From contig NZ_RBLG01000002.1 of the NCBI RefSeq assembly GCF_003634585.1, positions 1,054,001-1,118,000 of the forward strand: a stretch of DNA of 64,000 bases, given 5' to 3'. The stretch's first letter is position 1; each line of letters starts with the position of its first letter. Source of the stretch: Gillisia mitskevichiae. Lineage in GTDB: Bacteria > Bacteroidota > Bacteroidia > Flavobacteriales > Flavobacteriaceae. The notes beneath the pieces were generated by a model. The model did no database searches and was not told the DNA's origin. It was given only the letters and a program-made list of their open reading frames with translations. Below are positions 62,508 to 64,000 of this stretch, piece by piece. Made by a program: the position numbers and the translations under genes.

Positions 62508-64000
62508 TTATTTCAAGCTAAAAGTCCTTCTCCAAAAAACCTCCTTTTCCGCACCATAACCATATCCATATTTATTCCCGTACCCCAAGTTACCTTTACT
62601 TACATCATTTAAAATAAATCCTACATTTTTAATAGATCCAGATTTTTTAGCGGAGGTAGCGAATTCCATCAATTTACTTTCTGTATATCCAGCTCTCACA
62701 ATATAAAGAACTACATCTGCATATTTGGTTATAAAAAAAGTGTCTGCCACCATCATAGAAGGAGCGGTATCTACAATTACATAATCGTAAAATGTCCCTA
62801 ACTTTTGGAACATTTTCCCCGTTTTATCCTGATTAAGCAGTTCGGAAGGGTTCGGTGGAATGGTTCCTGAAATAAGTAAGTCTAAATTATCATGGATTTC
62901 TGATTTATGTATTAAGCTTGTTAATTCCAATTCGTTAGACGCCAAATAATCACTTACTCCTAGTTTTGAGTTTTCCTTAGATACATATTTATTCAACTTA
63001 GGATTTCTTAAATCACCTCCCACTAAAACAACTTTATGTCCGGCATTTGCAAGTGTTATTCCTAAATTTAGGGATACAAAAGTTTTTCCTTCCCCTTTAA
63101 CTGAAGATGTTACAAATGCAATCACCCCCGTTTCTTTATCTTTATAATTAATACGCAAATAGTGCATATTAGATAAAAGTATACGAAAAGATTCAGCTAA
63201 AATTGAACGGTCATTTTCCTTAATAAGCACTCCTTCTTTTCTTTTAATTTTTGGCACCTCACCAATAATCGGAATTTCTTGATTCCCTTCAAGATCTTCT
63301 CTGCTTCTTATCTTATTATTAAACAAGCTTTTTAAATAAATTACAGAAAAAGGAATAAAAAGTCCCAGCACCAAACTACCCAACAAAATCGCTCCAGAAT
63401 TTGGAGAAACCACACCCCCAGTATTATAAGCCTTATCTACTATTTTTGCCTTAGGAGCTGTAACTGCCAATGCAAGAGAATTTTCCTCTCTTTTTCTCAG
63501 TAAAAAAAGATACAATGCCTCCTTAATATCCTGTTGGCGTTCTATACCTCGATACTGTCGTTCTTGAGATGGAACCGCAAGAATTCTAGAGCCTATGCTT
63601 GAAGCTTGCCTACTTAGATCATCTCTTGCTATTTGTAGATTGGTTTGCATTCCGCGAAGTCCTTGAACTATATTTGATCTGATTTGATTTATTTGATTGT
63701 TTAACCTTACAATTGTTGGATTCTTTTCAGTTGAACTAGATAATATTCTATTTCGCTCTAAAATTAAATCATTGTTCTCATTAATTTGCTGATTCACAGC
63801 TCCTCCTTGAATTCCTAGATTTGCTGGTAAAAGTTCAGAATTAGAGGCAGATGAGATATACTCCAACATTGCTTTAGATAGCTCCATTTGGGTTGTTACA
63901 TCTTGAAGTTTCTTATTATATTCACTCGCATTTTGAATATACATTTGCGATTCTGCGCCTAGATCGGTAAGACGATTAGTTTCTTTAAATTCTTCCTTCC
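62508..64000 (-). CDS. Wzc-type polysaccharide biosynthesis tyrosine kinase, C-terminal part (5' end outside window)
   Basis: The frame is open through the window end, reading ETNRLTDLGAESQM upstream of the internal Met at 63944, so the N-terminal Wzz-like part is missing. Visible are the coiled coil and second membrane helix (GAILLGSLVLGLFIPFSVIYL) and the cytoplasmic BY-kinase domain: Walker A TSSVKGEGKTFVSLNLG, Walker A' VVLVGGDLRNPKLNKYV and Walker B YDYVIVDTAPSMM. The tail has a Tyr cluster (YGNKYGYGYGAEKEV) that is autophosphorylated in the family. It controls length or export of exopolysaccharide. Confidence 0.92.
   Translation of the reverse strand, partial: KEEFKETNRLTDLGAESQMYIQNASEYNKKLQDVTTQMELSKAMLEYISSASNSELLPANLGIQGGAVNQQINENNDLILERNRILSSSTEKNPTIVRLNNQINQIRSNIVQGLRGMQTNLQIARDDLSRQASSIGSRILAVPSQERQYRGIERQQDIKEALYLFLLRKREENSLALAVTAPKAKIVDKAYNTGGVVSPNSGAILLGSLVLGLFIPFSVIYLKSLFNNKIRSREDLEGNQEIPIIGEVPKIKRKEGVLIKENDRSILAESFRILLSNMHYLRINYKDKETGVIAFVTSSVKGEGKTFVSLNLGITLANAGHKVVLVGGDLRNPKLNKYVSKENSKLGVSDYLASNELELTSLIHKSEIHDNLDLLISGTIPPNPSELLNQDKTGKMFQKLGTFYDYVIVDTAPSMMVADTFFITKYADVVLYIVRAGYTESKLMEFATSAKKSGSIKNVGFILNDVSKGNLGYGNKYGYGYGAEKEVFWRRTFSLK

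Overview
The window looks like a chromosomal segment of a marine-type flavobacterium (Bacteroidetes, Flavobacteriaceae; a Gramella-like genus is my guess, not proven). Supporting signs are the AT-rich composition, TAnnTTTG promoter elements, weak Shine-Dalgarno sites, a tmRNA tag ending in NNYALAA, DUF6799 and BT4734-type proteins, and ordinary flavobacterial housekeeping neighbours.

Region 1 (1-10.6 kb) is core genome: typA (partial), a small lipoprotein, three orphan signalling proteins (receiver, Hpt, LytTR regulator), a DinB-fold protein, kdsA, an osmolyte-uptake set (porin, BCCT transporter, two-domain universal stress protein) and a saccharopine/alanine-dehydrogenase-like enzyme.

Region 2 (10.6-37.5 kb) begins with a structured RNA and the tmRNA gene ssrA. 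A roughly 25.8-kb integrative element sits in the 3' end of ssrA, bounded by a 22-bp direct repeat (11142-11163 and 36980-37001). Its right end carries a tyrosine recombinase, a co-transcribed unknown protein, an excisionase-like HTH protein, a BT4734-type primase domain protein, an SF3-like helicase and a MobC-like protein without a visible relaxase. Its left and centre are defence cargo. One part is a reverse transcriptase preceded by a ~347-nt highly structured RNA with a 75-codon stop-free frame, resembling the DRT class of antiviral reverse transcriptases and in particular the DRT2/Neo logic. Next to it are a frameshifted GIY-YIG protein, a stub of an Mrr-like protein, a CoiA-like nuclease, stubs of a methyltransferase and an HNH protein, and an HTH/coiled-coil protein. 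The other part is an unusual type I restriction operon with two HsdM subunits, a GmrSD-like DUF262/DUF1524 protein between them, HsdS, an unknown small protein, a Cas4-like nuclease and HsdR. Beyond the right attachment site lie three further degenerate ssrA-end sequences in tandem, pointing to repeated integration at this site.

Region 3 (37.5-49.4 kb) holds a secreted beta-barrel-like protein, a DUF6799 protein and a DNA-repair cluster: UvrA paralogue, GIY-YIG UvrC-like protein with a degenerate exonuclease half, UvrD-like helicase, LigD and Ku (bacterial NHEJ).

Region 4 (49.6-64 kb) holds a glycogen/alpha-glucan operon (GH31 glucosidase, glgB, glgC, glgA), a PAS histidine kinase, a tandem NTF2-fold protein, a TonB-like protein, a small unknown protein, a STAS protein, a phytase-like beta-propeller and the C-terminal part of a Wzc-type tyrosine kinase that runs off the window end.
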